NCBI GenBank assembly: GCA_019510125.1
Contig: JAEKKX010000010.1
Span: 1 to 64,000 of the forward strand
Reading direction: 5' to 3'
Source: Lysobacterales bacterium
GTDB taxonomy: Bacteria; Pseudomonadota; Gammaproteobacteria; Xanthomonadales; Xanthomonadaceae
Length of the DNA: 64,000 bases
The notes below the pieces were generated by a model. The model did not search any database and was not told where the DNA came from. It saw only the letters and a list, made by a program, of their open reading frames with translations. The position numbers were made by a program, and so were the translations under genes. Positions within the stretch are counted from its first letter, which is position 1, and each line of letters begins with the position of its first letter. Below are positions 33,359-41,657 of the stretch, piece by piece.

Positions 33359-33475
33359 GCATAACGCCGATTCTCGGCTTGCGTCAAGTGACAGTCAACG
33401 CCTCTGACGCAAGGCCAATCAATGGCTTGCCGATGCGCATGTGCGCGCGACGTGCTGGATTCGGAGGTGTTATCC
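33359..33475 (-). other. Integron attC-like site (attC0)
   Basis: A 117-bp element read on the - strand from GGATAACACC (from 33475) to GGCGTTATGC (ending 33359). Outer core GTTATGC and inverse core GGATAAC pair, and next to them CCGAATC pairs with GATTCGG-like sequence (GAATCGG on the same strand). Size and layout match long VCR-type attC sites. It is the 5' boundary of the TA cassette; the cores are degenerate, so activity is uncertain. Confidence 0.5.
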
Positions 33476-33605
33476 GGCGTCCATGCCGGATGACACCTGG
33501 ATATTCGTGTGATGCGGCATTGCTGCGGCTGGAGGTGGATGGCGCTGATTCGCAAAAATGTGCAGAGCAGACCACTCGTTTCGCTCGGGATGACAGCGAA
33601 AGAGT

Positions 33606-33640
33606 GCAAATGCTGGACCCCGGCTTTCGCCGGGGCGACG
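33606..33640. repeat. Short palindromic extragenic repeat
   Basis: Within 33476-33694, which has no gene, a stem ccccggctttcgccgggg (about 33617-33634) preceded by atgctgg and followed by cgacg is the common single-hairpin repeat of xanthomonads. The rest of that interval shows only fragments such as tcgggatgaca. Confidence 0.45.
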
Positions 33641-33694
33641 TTCTAATGGCAATGCCTGCATCGATAGGCAATGGCGATCAAGCTGCGCGCAAAC

Positions 33695-34168
33695 TCACCT
33701 CCCCACCGCCAACCCCCGGAACGCCTTCACCGTCCGCAGCACGAAACTCGAATTCACGTCCGCAACGCCGGCCTGGTTTAGCAACCGATCGAGGAGGAAG
33801 CGGGAGAAGTGGTCGAGGTCGCGGACGACGACGTGGACGAGGTAGTCCATGTCGCCGGTGAGGGCGTGGCAGGCGACGACTTCTTCCCAGTCGTTGACGA
33901 AGGCGGCGAAGGCGGCGATGGCTTCGGCGTCGTGGCGGGCGAGCTGGACGCGGACGAAGGCCTGGAGGCCGAGGCCGAGGCGTTCGGGGTCGACTTCGGC
34001 GCGGTAGCCGGCGATCACGCCCTCGCGTTCGAGGCGCTGGACCCGGCGCAGGCAGGCGGAGGGGGAGAGGTGGACGCGTTCGGCCAGTTCGGCGTTGGTC
34101 TGGCGGCCGGCGCGCTGGAGTTCGGCCAGCAGCAGCAGATCGGTGCGGTCGAGGTCGATGGCGGGCAT
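33695..34168 (-). CDS. Lrp/AsnC-family transcriptional regulator
   Basis: A 157-residue regulator. Residues ~5-65 are the winged HTH (DLLLLAELQRAGRQTNAELAERVHLSPSACLRRVQRLE in outline: LSPSACLRRVQRLE is the recognition helix), and residues 70-155 the RAM ligand-binding domain (ALTGDMDYLVHVVVRDLDHF). It probably senses an amino acid. It is divergent from phhA, whose substrate is phenylalanine; in other Lysobacteraceae an AsnC-type gene sits at the same place, so phhA is the likely target. Two 13-bp inverted repeats in the shared promoter are candidate sites. Confidence 0.94.
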   Translation of the reverse strand: MPAIDLDRTDLLLLAELQRAGRQTNAELAERVHLSPSACLRRVQRLEREGVIAGYRAEVDPERLGLGLQAFVRVQLARHDAEAIAAFAAFVNDWEEVVACHALTGDMDYLVHVVVRDLDHFSRFLLDRLLNQAGVADVNSSFVLRTVKAFRGLAVGR

Positions 34169-34195
34169 GGAATTGCCTCGATTCGGTCGATTGGA

Positions 34196-34248
34196 GCAAG
34201 AATCTTGCTCTTAAGCCGCCTGATGGCGCAATCCCGCAATCTTCTTGC
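34196..34248. promoter_or_regulatory. Paired inverted-repeat operators in the lrp-phhA intergenic region
   Basis: Two sites share the pattern GCAA-N3-TCTTGC: GCAAGAATCTTGC (34196-34208, inside the palindrome GAGCAAGAATCTTGCTC) and GCAATCTTCTTGC (34236-34248), 40 bp apart, about four helical turns. Such phased sites fit octameric Lrp-family binding and divergent control. Confidence 0.5.
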
Positions 34249-34304
34249 GCCGGGCAGCGCTTAAAGTGGTCCGATCGCCACCGAACCATGCAGGGAGGGC
34301 CGCC

Positions 34305-35195
34305 ATGAACGCCGCACCGGAGCGGGTCGAGCACCAGATGACCGACAAGGGCTACGTGCCGATCTACACGACGGCCGTGGTCGAGCAGCCCTGGGCCGAC
34401 TACACCGAGACCGATCACCAGGTCTGGGCGACCCTGTTCGAGCGCCAGCGGGAATTGCTCGTCGGCCGCGCGAGCGAGGAGTTCATGCGCAGCAAGCGGG
34501 CGATGGGCATGACCGCCGACCGCATCCCGAAGTTCGACGACCTCAACCGCATGCTTCGCGCCGCCACCGGCTGGGAGCTGATCGGGGTGCAGGGGCTGCT
34601 GCCGGAGCTGGATTTCTTCGACCACCTGGCGAACCGCCGCTTTCCGGTGACCTGGTGGATCCGGAAGCCCGAGCAACTGGACTACCTGGCCGAGCCGGAC
34701 CTGTTCCACGATCTGTTCGGCCACGTGCCGCTGCTGATGAACCCGGTGTTCGCCGACTACATGGCCGCCTACGGCCGCGGCGGGGTCAAGGCGCACGCGA
34801 TCGGCCCGGAGGCGCTGGTCAACCTGACCCGGCTGTACTGGTACACGGTGGAGTTCGGGCTGATCCGCGAGCCGGAGGGGCTGCGCATCTACGGCGCCGG
34901 CATCCTCAGCTCCAAGGGCGAGAGCATCCACTGCCTGGAGAGCGCGGCGCCCAACCGGATCGGCTTCGACATGGAGCGGATCATGCAGACCCGCTACCGG
35001 ATCGACAGCTACCAGAAGACCTATTTCGTGATCGACAGCTACGAGCAGTTGATGGAGGCCACGCGCCCCGACTTCACCCCGATCTACGCGCGGCTGGCCG
35101 GGCAACCCTCGCATCCGGCGGGCGCGGTGCTCTCCGGGGACGCCGTGTTCAACCGCGGCACCGGGGAGGGCTGGGCGTCGGAGGGCGATGTCTAG
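34305..35195 (+). CDS. phhA: Phenylalanine 4-monooxygenase
   Basis: A 296-residue pterin-dependent non-haem iron hydroxylase that converts phenylalanine to tyrosine. Iron ligands are visible as His135 and His140 in DLFHDLFGHVP and Glu183 in YWYTVEFGL. The substrate/pterin loop is in the ELIGVQGLLPELDFF segment. A GGGAGGG ribosome-binding site lies six bases before the ATG. Length matches the monomeric bacterial enzyme (no regulatory ACT domain). Divergent Lrp-family gene upstream; cco operon begins 147 bases downstream with its own promoter, so phhA is probably monocistronic. Confidence 0.97.
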   Translation: MNAAPERVEHQMTDKGYVPIYTTAVVEQPWADYTETDHQVWATLFERQRELLVGRASEEFMRSKRAMGMTADRIPKFDDLNRMLRAATGWELIGVQGLLPELDFFDHLANRRFPVTWWIRKPEQLDYLAEPDLFHDLFGHVPLLMNPVFADYMAAYGRGGVKAHAIGPEALVNLTRLYWYTVEFGLIREPEGLRIYGAGILSSKGESIHCLESAAPNRIGFDMERIMQTRYRIDSYQKTYFVIDSYEQLMEATRPDFTPIYARLAGQPSHPAGAVLSGDAVFNRGTGEGWASEGDV

Positions 35196-35275
35196 TCGAC
35201 CAAGGTCGCATAGGCGCCATCGATGGGGCCCGCTTCGGCGGGCCTCGCCGTTTCCGGGCCGCGACGCCCCCGCGC

Positions 35276-35289
35276 TTGATCCGGATCAA
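35276..35289 (+). promoter_or_regulatory. Anr/FNR box of the ccoNOQP operon
   Basis: TTGATCCGGATCAA is a perfect FNR/Anr palindrome (TTGAT-N4-ATCAA). A -10-like TACTAT at 35312-35317 would place transcription near 35324, i.e. about 41.5 bases from the box centre, the class II geometry. The cco genes are therefore probably induced at low oxygen. Confidence 0.75.
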
Positions 35290-35341
35290 AACGCAACCTT
35301 AACGGGGTCCATACTATGCCCGGCAACCGGAGGAAGTACCC

Positions 35342-36778
35342 ATGCGCACCGCGGATACCTACAACGACAAAGTCGTTCTGCAGTTCTCGGTGATGACGGT
35401 GGTCTGGGGCATCGTGGGGATGCTCGTAGGCCTGTTCATCGCCGCCCAGATGTACTGGCCCGCCCTGAATTTCGACATCCCCTGGCTGTCGTTCGGGCGC
35501 CTGAGGCCGTTGCACACCAACGCGGTGATCTTCGCGTTCGGCGGCAGCGCCCTGTTCGCGACCAGCCTGTACGTGGTCCAGCGCACCTCGCACGTCCGGT
35601 TGCTGTCGGACAAGCTCGCGGCCTTCGTCTTCTGGGGCTGGCAACTGGTCATCGTGCTCGCCGCGGTCACCCTGCCGCTGGGCATGACCGAGGGCAAGGA
35701 ATACGCCGAGCTGATCTGGCCGATCGACATCCTGATCGCCGTGGTCTGGGTCGCCTACGCGGTGCTGTTCTTCGGCACCATCGGCAAGCGCAAGGTCAAG
35801 CACATCTACGTCGCCAACTGGTTCTACGGCGCGTTCATCATCGCGGTGGCGCTGCTGCACATCGTCAACAGCCTGGCGATCCCGGTCGACCTGACCCACT
35901 CCTTCCCGATCTACAGCGGTGCGGTCGATGCGATGGTGCAGTGGTGGTACGGCCACAACGCGGTGGGCTTCTTCCTGACCGCGGGCTTCCTCGGGATGAT
36001 GTACTACTTCATCCCCAAGCAGACCGGTCGCCCGGTCTACTCCTACCGGCTGTCGATCGTCCACTTCTGGGCGCTCATCGCGATCTACATGTGGGCCGGC
36101 CCGCACCACCTGCAGTACACCGCGCTGCCGGACTGGGCGCAGTCGCTGGGCATGGTGTTCTCGCTGATCCTGCTGGCGCCGTCGTGGGGCGGCATGATCA
36201 ACGGCATGATGACCCTCTCCGGCGCCTGGCATAAGCTGCGCACCGACCCGATCCTGAAGTTCCTGATCGTCTCGCTGAGCTTCTACGGCATGTCGACCTT
36301 CGAAGGCCCGATGATGTCGATCAAGACGGTCAACTCGCTGTCGCACTACACCGACTGGACCATCGGCCACGTGCACTCCGGCGCCCTGGGCTGGGTCGCG
36401 ATGGTCTCGATCGGCTCGATCTACGCGCTGCTGCCGCGCCTGCTGGGCACGAAGGAGATGTGGTCGACCAAGCTGATCGACACCCACTTCTGGACCCACA
36501 CCATCGGCGTGGTGTTCTACATCGCCTCGATGTGGATCGCCGGTGTGATGCAGGGCCTGATGTGGCGCGCCACCAACGCCGACGGCACCCTGACCTACAG
36601 CTTCGTCGAGTCGCTCAACGCCACGTATCCGTACTACCTCGGCCGCGTCGCCGGCGGCGTGCTGGTGGTGGTCGGCATGCTGATCATGGCCTACAACATG
36701 ATCCGCACCTGGCAGATGGCGAAGGGCCCGGTCGAGTACCCGGTGATCGTCCCGGACGCCGCCGAAGCCCGCGCCTGA
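35342..36778 (+). CDS. ccoN: cbb3-type cytochrome c oxidase subunit I
   Basis: A 478-residue haem-copper oxidase core subunit with about twelve transmembrane helices. It holds low-spin haem b, haem b3 and CuB: the region [16 protein letters not shown] contains the CuB histidine and cross-linked Tyr, [17 protein letters not shown] the paired histidines, and [13 protein letters not shown] the haem ligands. It reduces O2 to water with high affinity. GGAGGA lies before the ATG. The length equals that of Xanthomonas CcoN. First gene of a long operon continuing through ccoO, ccoQ and ccoP. Confidence 0.98.
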   Translation: MRTADTYNDKVVLQFSVMTVVWGIVGMLVGLFIAAQMYWPALNFDIPWLSFGRLRPLHTNAVIFAFGGSALFATSLYVVQRTSHVRLLSDKLAAFVFWGWQLVIVLAAVTLPLGMTEGKEYAELIWPIDILIAVVWVAYAVLFFGTIGKRKVKHIYVANWFYGAFIIAVALLHIVNSLAIPVDLTHSFPIYSGAVDAMVQWWYGHNAVGFFLTAGFLGMMYYFIPKQTGRPVYSYRLSIVHFWALIAIYMWAGPHHLQYTALPDWAQSLGMVFSLILLAPSWGGMINGMMTLSGAWHKLRTDPILKFLIVSLSFYGMSTFEGPMMSIKTVNSLSHYTDWTIGHVHSGALGWVAMVSIGSIYALLPRLLGTKEMWSTKLIDTHFWTHTIGVVFYIASMWIAGVMQGLMWRATNADGTLTYSFVESLNATYPYYLGRVAGGVLVVVGMLIMAYNMIRTWQMAKGPVEYPVIVPDAAEARA

Positions 36779-36806
36779 CCGTCGCCACAGAACACGAGAA
36801 ACCGCC

Positions 36807-37421
36807 ATGAGCCACGCTCACGAGAAAGTCGAAAAGAACATCACCCTGATGGCGATCCTGATCGCGGTCGTGGTGTCGTTCGGCGGCATCGCCGAAATCG
36901 TCCCGCTGATGTTCCAGGCCGAGGCGATCAAGCCGCTGCCGGGCGTCAAGCCCTACCCGCCGCTGGAACTGGCCGGCCGCCAGATCTACATCCGCGAAGG
37001 CTGCTACAACTGCCACTCGCAGATGGTCCGCACGCTGCGCTTCGAGACCGAGCGCTACGGCCACTATTCGCTGGCCGGCGAGTCGGTGTACGACCGTCCG
37101 TTCCAGTGGGGCAGCAAGCGCACCGGCCCGGACCTGGCCCGCGTCGGCGGCCGCTACTCCGACGACTGGCATCGCGCGCACCTGAACAATCCGCGCGACG
37201 TGGTGCCCGAGTCGAACATGCCCGGATTCCCCTGGCTGACCGAGAACGGCATCGATCCGGTGCTGCTGAAGAAGGAAATGCAGGCGCTGAAGACCCTCGG
37301 CGATCCCTACACCCAGGCCGACATCGACGGCGCCGCCGACGCGGTCGCCGGCAAGACCGAGCAGGATGCGGTGATCGCGTACCTGCAGGGCCTCGGCAAG
37401 CACGCGCCGCGCGGGAACTGA
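36807..37421 (+). CDS. ccoO: cbb3-type cytochrome c oxidase subunit II (monohaem)
   Basis: A 204-residue membrane-anchored c-type cytochrome. One N-terminal transmembrane helix (residues ~12-33) precedes a periplasmic domain with haem motif CYNCH at 66-70 and the axial Met in SQMVRT or VPESNMPGF. It passes electrons from CcoP to the haem b of CcoN. The gene is 28 bases from ccoN and two bases from ccoQ. Confidence 0.97.
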   Translation: MSHAHEKVEKNITLMAILIAVVVSFGGIAEIVPLMFQAEAIKPLPGVKPYPPLELAGRQIYIREGCYNCHSQMVRTLRFETERYGHYSLAGESVYDRPFQWGSKRTGPDLARVGGRYSDDWHRAHLNNPRDVVPESNMPGFPWLTENGIDPVLLKKEMQALKTLGDPYTQADIDGAADAVAGKTEQDAVIAYLQGLGKHAPRGN

Positions 37422-37423
37422 CC

Positions 37424-37600
37424 ATGGTCTCCGGCATCGTCACCGCGATCCTGCTGGTGCTGTTCATCGTCGGCACCGCGTGGGTCTTCAATCCGAGCCG
37501 CAGGCGCGAGCTCGAGGCGCCCGGCAGCATGCCGCTGGACGACGACGCGCCCGCGAGCGAATCGAACAGAACGAAAGAACAAGAGGAGTCGATCCGATGA
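37424..37600 (+). CDS. ccoQ: cbb3-type oxidase small subunit CcoQ
   Basis: A 58-residue single-pass membrane protein (MVSGIVTAILLVLFIVGTAW) with the acidic and charged cytosolic tail usual for CcoQ (a quad subunit stabilising the complex). It begins two bases after ccoO and its stop overlaps the ccoP start (ATGA). Confidence 0.92.
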   Translation: MVSGIVTAILLVLFIVGTAWVFNPSRRRELEAPGSMPLDDDAPASESNRTKEQEESIR

Positions 37601-38550
37601 ACACTGCTGCCGTGAGCACCAGCTCGATGAGCGCAGGCTGGTCGGCGTTCATCATCGCCCTGGTGGTGCTGAACGTCGTGGGGTGCGTGTGGCTGATCTG
37701 GTGGACGGCGAAGATCCGTCCCGGCGATCCGGGCCCGACCGACACCAGCCATGTCTGGGACGAGAACATCACCGAGTACAACAAGCCGCTGCCGCGGTGG
37801 TGGAGCAACCTCTTCTACATCACCATCGTCTTCACCATCGGCTATCTCGCCTGGTTCCCGGGCCTGGGCGCGTTCGCCGGCTACAGCGGCTGGACGTCGG
37901 CCAAGCAACTGGCGACCGACAAGGCGGTCGAGGACAAGAAGCTGGAAGCCACCTTCGCGCCGTACGCGGGCAAGCCGATCGACCAGATCGCGCAGGATCC
38001 GAAGGCGCTGAAGCTCGGCAAGGCGATCTTCTCCAACACCTGCGCCGCCTGCCACGGCTCCTCGGGCCAGGGCGCCATCGGTTATCCCAACCTCACCGAC
38101 AACATCTGGCACTGGGGTGGTTCGCCCGAGCAGATCCTGGAGACCGTGCTCAACGGTCGGCAGGCGGCAATGCCGGCGTGGGAACAGGCGCTCGGCGGCA
38201 AGGAAGGCGTGACCGCGGTGGCGGTGTACGTGCAGTCGCTGCACGGCCTGAAGGTCGATCCGGCGCTGGCGAACATCGGCAAGAACAAGTACGAAACCAT
38301 CTGCGTGAGCTGCCACGGTCCCGACGGCAAGGGCATGCAGGCGGTCGGCGCGCCCGACCTCACCGACGACTACTGGCTCTACGGCGACAGCCTGGCCACG
38401 CTGCAGCAGAGCATCGGCCAGGGCCGCAACGGCCAGATGCCGGCGCACGGTCCGATCCTCGGCGAGACCCGCGCGCGCCTCGCGGCGGCCTACGTGTGGT
38501 CGCTGTCGCACAAGGCGCCGGTCGCGGCCACGGCGGGTGGGGCACAATAA
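37597..38550 (+). CDS. ccoP: cbb3-type cytochrome c oxidase subunit III (dihaem)
   Basis: A 317-residue dihaem cytochrome. It has an N-terminal pair of transmembrane helices (GWSAFIIALVVLNVVGCVW; LFYITIVFTIGYLAWF) and two haem c sites, CAACH at 149-153 and CVSCH at 236-240. The WDENITEYNKPLPRWW segment is the CcoP signature. It is the entry point for electrons from soluble cytochromes. GAGGAG stands before the ATG that overlaps the ccoQ stop. Confidence 0.97.
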   Translation: MNTAAVSTSSMSAGWSAFIIALVVLNVVGCVWLIWWTAKIRPGDPGPTDTSHVWDENITEYNKPLPRWWSNLFYITIVFTIGYLAWFPGLGAFAGYSGWTSAKQLATDKAVEDKKLEATFAPYAGKPIDQIAQDPKALKLGKAIFSNTCAACHGSSGQGAIGYPNLTDNIWHWGGSPEQILETVLNGRQAAMPAWEQALGGKEGVTAVAVYVQSLHGLKVDPALANIGKNKYETICVSCHGPDGKGMQAVGAPDLTDDYWLYGDSLATLQQSIGQGRNGQMPAHGPILGETRARLAAAYVWSLSHKAPVAATAGGAQ

Positions 38551-38580
38551 GGCCCCACCCGGCCATCAGGAGGCGTCGCG

Positions 38581-38934
38581 ATGACCCACGATCCCGATCA
38601 GGTGCCCGCCGAGCCCCAGGTGTCCGCTTCCGAGGCGTCCGCGCCCCAGGTGTCCGCCCCGACGCCGTTCGATCATCCGCCCCGGCCGCTCTCGCAGCGG
38701 CTCGGGGCGATCCTGTGGCCGAGCTTCTTCGCCGCGGCCGTCTCGACCATGGTGTGCTTCGCGCTGCTGGATCCGCTGACCCTGCGCGACATGACCTTCC
38801 CGGATCTCGACATCAGCCGCGAGACCGGCTACGCCATCGGCTTCTTCGCGTTCTGGGCCGCCACCGCGGCGTCCAGCCTGTTCACCTGGATCCTGCTGCG
38901 TCCCGCGAGCCGCTACAACCACGCGCTCCGGTAG
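38581..38934 (+). CDS. Small membrane protein of the cco locus
   Basis: A 117-residue protein with a Pro/Ala-rich hydrophilic N-terminus (residues 1-40), then two hydrophobic helices (LWPSFFAAAVSTMVCFALL and GYAIGFFAFWAATAASSLFTWILL). AGGAGG precedes the ATG. It sits 30 bases after ccoP and before ccoG. I do not recognise a named family; the position suggests an accessory to cbb3 assembly or a small subunit. Confidence 0.8.
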   Translation: MTHDPDQVPAEPQVSASEASAPQVSAPTPFDHPPRPLSQRLGAILWPSFFAAAVSTMVCFALLDPLTLRDMTFPDLDISRETGYAIGFFAFWAATAASSLFTWILLRPASRYNHALR

Positions 38935-38939
38935 CGGGA

Positions 38940-38964
38940 TTATTTCAGTTATTTCTAATATAAT
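38940..38964 (+). promoter_or_regulatory. AT-rich promoter candidate before ccoG
   Basis: In an otherwise GC-rich stretch, attatttcagttatttctaa is followed by TATAAT (38959-38964), a perfect -10; a -35 is not obvious. It suggests ccoG and the genes behind it can be transcribed separately from ccoNOQP. Confidence 0.45.
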
Positions 38965-39021
38965 GCGATCGCCGGCACGCACGCCGCGCCCGGCGACGCC
39001 CTCCATCGCCTCTCCGACGCC

Positions 39022-40569
39022 ATGAACAAGCAGATTCCGATCCAGGTCGCCGACCCACCGGCATCGATGTACGTCAGCGAGAAGAAGATCCATCCTCGCG
39101 ACATCGACGGCCGCTTCCAGCGCCTGCGCAAGATCGCGGTGTGGGTGCTGCTGGGCATGTTCTACGCCTTCCCGTGGATCAACTGGGAGGGCCGCCAGTC
39201 GGTGCTGTTCGACCTGCCGGCGCGCAAGTTCTACGTGTTCTGGCTGAACTTCTGGCCGCAGGACTTCGTGTTCCTGGCGCTGCTGCTGATCATCGCCGGC
39301 ATGTCGCTGTTCTTCTTCACCGCGCTGGCCGGACGCCTGTGGTGCGGCTACGCGTGTCCGCAGACGGTGTGGACCGAGGTGTTCATCTGGATCGAGCACT
39401 GGGCCGAAGGCGATCGCAACAAGCGCATGAAGTTCGACGCCTCGCCGTGGACCGCCGAGAAGCTCCGCCGCCGCGGCGGCAAGCACGTGCTGTGGCTGCT
39501 GTTCGCGCTGTGGACCGGCTTCACCTTCGTCGGCTTCTTCACCCCGATCCGCGACCTCGCCTCGCGGATGGTGCCGTTCGCCTGGGGCGGCTGGGAGACG
39601 TTCTGGGTGTTCTTCTACGCGCTCGCCACCTGGGGCAACGCCGGCTTCCTGCGCGAGCAGGTGTGCAAGTACATGTGCCCCTACGCGCGCTTCCAGAGCG
39701 CGATGTTCGACCGCAACACGCTGATCATCGCCTACGACCCGATGCGCGGCGAGCCGCGCGGCGCGCGCAAGAAGGGCAAGGTCGCCAGCGTGCTGGAGCG
39801 CGCCCGCGGCCTGATCGACAAGGCCACCGCCTACGACTACGTGTTCCGCGCCGCGCACCACCACACCGCGGCCGACAACCTGGTGTCCGCGCGCGGCAAC
39901 ACCGCGATCGCCGACCCCGGCCTGCACGCCGAGCCGCTGCCGAAGTTCGAGCCCGAGCAGCTCGGCGACTGCGTCGACTGCACCATCTGCGTGCAGGTCT
40001 GCCCGACCGGCATCGACATCCGCAACGGCCTGCAGTACGAGTGCATCGCCTGCGGCGCCTGCATCGACGCCTGCAACGAGGTGATGGACAAGGTCGGCTA
40101 CCCGCGCGGCCTGATCCGCTACGCCACCCAGAACGAGATCGACGGCAAGCCGTCGAAGGTGCTGCGCCCGCGCATCTTCGTCTACGGCACGCTGCTGCTG
40201 GTCCTGGTGCTGGGCTGGGCCTGGAGCGTCACCCATCGCAGCGAACTGATCGCCGAGGTGCTGCGCGACCGCAACGCGCTGTACCGCGAGACGGCGCAGG
40301 GCGTGCAGAACGACTACACGCTCAAGCTGGTCAACAAGACCCAGCAGCCGCACACCTACACGATCGCGCTGAAGGCGCCCGACGGCCTGGTCCTGGAGGA
40401 CGGGACGCAGAAGGTGCCGGCCACGGCCGAGCAGGTGCTGAGCCTGCCGCTGACCGTGACCGCCCATGGCAAGATCGCCGGCAAGCGCCAGATCGTGTTC
40501 GTCGTCGAGAGCGAGGACGGCAAGTCGCGGCGCGAAGTCGAGACCAGCTTCTTCGGACCCGCGCCATGA
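39022..40569 (+). CDS. ccoG: cbb3 oxidase assembly protein CcoG (RdxA/FixG type)
   Basis: A 515-residue membrane iron-sulfur protein. Four to five transmembrane helices are present (for example VWVLLGMFYAFPWI, FVFLALLLIIAGMSLFFFTAL). A pair of [4Fe-4S] ferredoxin motifs is seen around residues 317-350 (DCVDCTICVQVCPTGIDI, then YECIACGACIDACNEVMDK), and a C-terminal FixG Ig-like domain follows. It reduces Cu(II) to Cu(I) for cbb3 assembly. It overlaps the next gene by four bases (ATGA). Confidence 0.96.
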   Translation: MNKQIPIQVADPPASMYVSEKKIHPRDIDGRFQRLRKIAVWVLLGMFYAFPWINWEGRQSVLFDLPARKFYVFWLNFWPQDFVFLALLLIIAGMSLFFFTALAGRLWCGYACPQTVWTEVFIWIEHWAEGDRNKRMKFDASPWTAEKLRRRGGKHVLWLLFALWTGFTFVGFFTPIRDLASRMVPFAWGGWETFWVFFYALATWGNAGFLREQVCKYMCPYARFQSAMFDRNTLIIAYDPMRGEPRGARKKGKVASVLERARGLIDKATAYDYVFRAAHHHTAADNLVSARGNTAIADPGLHAEPLPKFEPEQLGDCVDCTICVQVCPTGIDIRNGLQYECIACGACIDACNEVMDKVGYPRGLIRYATQNEIDGKPSKVLRPRIFVYGTLLLVLVLGWAWSVTHRSELIAEVLRDRNALYRETAQGVQNDYTLKLVNKTQQPHTYTIALKAPDGLVLEDGTQKVPATAEQVLSLPLTVTAHGKIAGKRQIVFVVESEDGKSRREVETSFFGPAP

Positions 40570-41156
40570 CCACGCGACAGACGCAGGACACCCAGCGCAC
40601 CGGCAACCCCAGCGACGCGGCCGGCCACGCGCAGGCCGCTGGCCCGCTGCGCAACCCGATGGTGTGGCTGATGATCGGATTGCCGCTGGCGGCGGTGGTC
40701 GCCGGCCTGAGCACGCTGTACATCGCGATCGCCTCCGGCGGCAGCGACGCCATCCCCGAGGACGTGCGCCGCACCGCGCAGGTGCAGACGGTGGAGCTCG
40801 GCGCCGACGAGGCCGCCGCGAAGCGCAAGTTGACCGCGGTGCTCAGCCTGCAGGAGGACGCGGTCGAAGTGCTGCCGGCCACCGGCGAGTTCGACCGCCG
40901 GCAGCCGCTCACGCTGCTGCTGCAGCATCCGATCGAGGCCGCCAAGGACGTGACCCTGACCCTCGCGCCGACCGCCGCCGGCTGGCGCGCCGAGGCCAAG
41001 GTCCCGGTCGACCACGCCTGGCGCGTGCGCCTGGGCGACGCCGGCGAGACCTGGCGCATCCGCGGCCGCCTGCCGGCCGGGCAGCGCGGCATCCTGCTGC
41101 AGCCGGCGCTGGACGATCCCGATGCGCCCGCGCCGGAGTCCGCGCCGGCGCGCTGA
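40566..41156 (+). CDS. ccoH: FixH family protein (CcoH-like)
   Basis: A 196-residue protein with a hydrophilic N-terminus, one transmembrane helix (residues ~33-52) and a periplasmic beta-rich domain. The YIAIASGGSDAIPEDV motif and the position directly after ccoG (overlapping ATGA) identify FixH/CcoH, needed for cbb3 stability. The C-terminal ~25 residues are Pro/Ala-rich. Sequence conservation in this family is low, so the assignment rests mainly on order and layout. Confidence 0.85.
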   Translation: MTTRQTQDTQRTGNPSDAAGHAQAAGPLRNPMVWLMIGLPLAAVVAGLSTLYIAIASGGSDAIPEDVRRTAQVQTVELGADEAAAKRKLTAVLSLQEDAVEVLPATGEFDRRQPLTLLLQHPIEAAKDVTLTLAPTAAGWRAEAKVPVDHAWRVRLGDAGETWRIRGRLPAGQRGILLQPALDDPDAPAPESAPAR

Positions 41157-41183
41157 CCGGTTGCCCTCCGCATCTCGCCCGCC

Positions 41184-41657
41184 GTGTCGCCGTCGCCCAC
41201 GCCGCTCGACGCGAAGCTGCCGCCGCCGCTGGTGATGCTGCTGTGCGGCGCGGCGGCCTGGGCCGCGGCCCGCGCGCTGCCGGCGCTGATCGTCCCGCTG
41301 CCCGGGCGCGGCGCGCTCGCCATCGCCGTGCTCGCGCTCGGGCTGGCGATCGAACTGGTCGCCGCTGCGCGCTTCCTCCGCGCCCGCACCACCGTCAGCC
41401 CGCTGTCGCCGCAGAAGGCCACGACGCTCGTCACCGGCGGCCTGAACCGTGTCAGCCGCAACCCGATGTACGTCGGCCAGGCGCTGCTGCTCGCCGGCTG
41501 GGCGCTGTGGCTGGCGCATGCGCTGGCGCCGCTGGGCGCGGTCGCCTACGTGCTGTGGATCACCCGGTTCCAGATCCTGCCGGAGGAGCGCGCGCTGGCC
41601 GCCCGGTTCGGCGAGGACTACGCGGCCTACCGGGCGCGGACGCCGCGATGGCTGTGA
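41184..41657 (+). CDS. Isoprenylcysteine/phospholipid methyltransferase-like membrane protein (ICMT/PEMT family)
   Basis: A 157-residue protein with about four transmembrane helices. The GGLNRVSRNPMYVGQALLLAGW segment (SAM-binding, RNPMYVG) and the final EERALAARFGEDYAAYRARTPRWL pattern (E-ERAL...Y..Y....RW) mark the ICMT/PEMT family of integral membrane SAM-dependent methyltransferases. It starts at a GTG; an ATG at 41235 is in frame. The substrate is not predictable. It lies between ccoH and ccoI, in a position where such a gene is not standard. Confidence 0.85.
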   Translation: MSPSPTPLDAKLPPPLVMLLCGAAAWAAARALPALIVPLPGRGALAIAVLALGLAIELVAAARFLRARTTVSPLSPQKATTLVTGGLNRVSRNPMYVGQALLLAGWALWLAHALAPLGAVAYVLWITRFQILPEERALAARFGEDYAAYRARTPRWL

